From: an uncultured Lachnospiraceae bacterium
GTDB taxonomy: Bacteria; Bacillota; Clostridia; Lachnospirales; Lachnospiraceae
Assembly (NCBI GenBank): GCA_947175305.1
Contig: CAMWMO010000113.1
Coordinates: 1 to 6,204, forward strand
Direction of reading: 5' to 3'
Length of the DNA stretch: 6,204 bases
Below the pieces are notes generated by a model. That model saw nothing but the letters and a program-made list of their open reading frames with translations, ran no database searches and had not been told where the DNA came from. Shown here in pieces: positions 5,839-6,204 of the stretch (position 1 is its first letter; each line of letters starts with the position of its first letter). The position numbers were made by a program, and so were the translations under genes.

Positions 5839-6204
5839 ATGATGATGACTATGATAAAATGTATCCTATTTATTTTTTTATGCGGCTTGATTCTTTCAGG
5901 CTGTGGTCAAAATACAGAAAGCGCCTCTCAGTCCGCAGACCCGGCACCACTTTCCCAAACCACCGATACAGAATCACCAAATTCTTCGGAGGCGAAGGAC
6001 CTTGCTCCCCTCTATCAAAAGATTTACGAGAAAGCAGTGCAGGATGAGGCTCTCCCGGACAGCGATGCCCGGAATCTTGCCATCGTACAAAAAATCGTGC
6101 AGGAGCTGGGTATCAACGGCTGTACAGCTCTTGACAGCGAAAATCAGGTAGATATGACAAATCCACAGCAGCTGGAGGAGTTTCTTGCCGCTCTGGAAAA
6201 CCCA
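5839..6204 (+). CDS. Putative lipoprotein, N-terminal part (runs off right edge)
   Basis: This frame is open through the window end, giving 122 codons. From the ATG at 5851 the product begins MIKCILFIFLCGLILSGCGQ: a short basic start, a hydrophobic core and the lipobox LSGC with the lipidated cysteine at residue 18, so the mature protein should be anchored to the outer face of the cell membrane. A Ser/Thr/Pro/Glu-rich spacer (about 35 residues) follows the cysteine, as usual for lipoproteins. Then comes a folded-looking region with YQKIYEKAVQDEAL and the segment IVQKIVQELGINGCTALDSE, followed by NQVDMTNPQQLEEF. That last segment is reminiscent of Lachnospiraceae lipoproteins I associate, without certainty, with DUF6070. 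Four in-frame ATGs (5839, 5842, 5845, 5851) are possible starts and none has a clear ribosome binding site; I give the longest. It diverges from the DUF3990 gene. Function unknown. Confidence 0.8.
   Translation, partial: MMMTMIKCILFIFLCGLILSGCGQNTESASQSADPAPLSQTTDTESPNSSEAKDLAPLYQKIYEKAVQDEALPDSDARNLAIVQKIVQELGINGCTALDSENQVDMTNPQQLEEFLAALENP

Overview
The window looks like chromosomal DNA from a clostridial Firmicute, most likely a Lachnospiraceae gut anaerobe. The evidence is moderate and uneven base composition, purine-rich GAAAGGA-type ribosome binding sites, and a gene set typical of that group: two-domain glutamine-dependent NadE, Hsp33, a DUF4143 ATPase, a DUF3990 protein and a small lipoprotein. 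This is inferred from gene content; no marker gene is present.

Six genes lie on the minus strand, transcribed from high to low coordinates: a DUF3990 protein (5741-5277), a helical partner of unrecognised family (5217-4762), a YqeM-like SAM-dependent methyltransferase (4721-3786), an AAA_14/DUF4143 ATPase (3646-2345), the redox chaperone Hsp33/hslO (2326-1421), and the nitrilase half of NAD+ synthetase nadE (823 to beyond the left edge). One plus-strand gene, a lipoprotein, starts near 5839 and runs off the right edge. It diverges from the DUF3990 gene, with overlapping promoter candidates between them. The left part, 824-1420, is about 600 bases without a credible gene; it is AT-rich and strongly strand-skewed, and holds a candidate nadE promoter overlapped by a two-copy repeat.

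Methyltransferase, hslO and nadE read as ordinary housekeeping genes with GC-rich codon use. Two parts look accessory. The first is the DUF3990 gene and its partner, two closely linked small genes resembling a toxin-antitoxin-like pair built on an ADP-ribosyltransferase-type fold. The second is the ATPase gene, clearly more AT-rich than its neighbours. It has its own strong promoter, a perfect 14-bp palindrome near the expected transcription start, and a tandemly duplicated upstream region of about 77 bp. It appears to have been inserted between methyltransferase and hslO, with the hslO ribosome binding site immediately after its stop codon.

No tRNA, rRNA, CRISPR array, transposase, riboswitch or convincing rho-independent terminator was seen.
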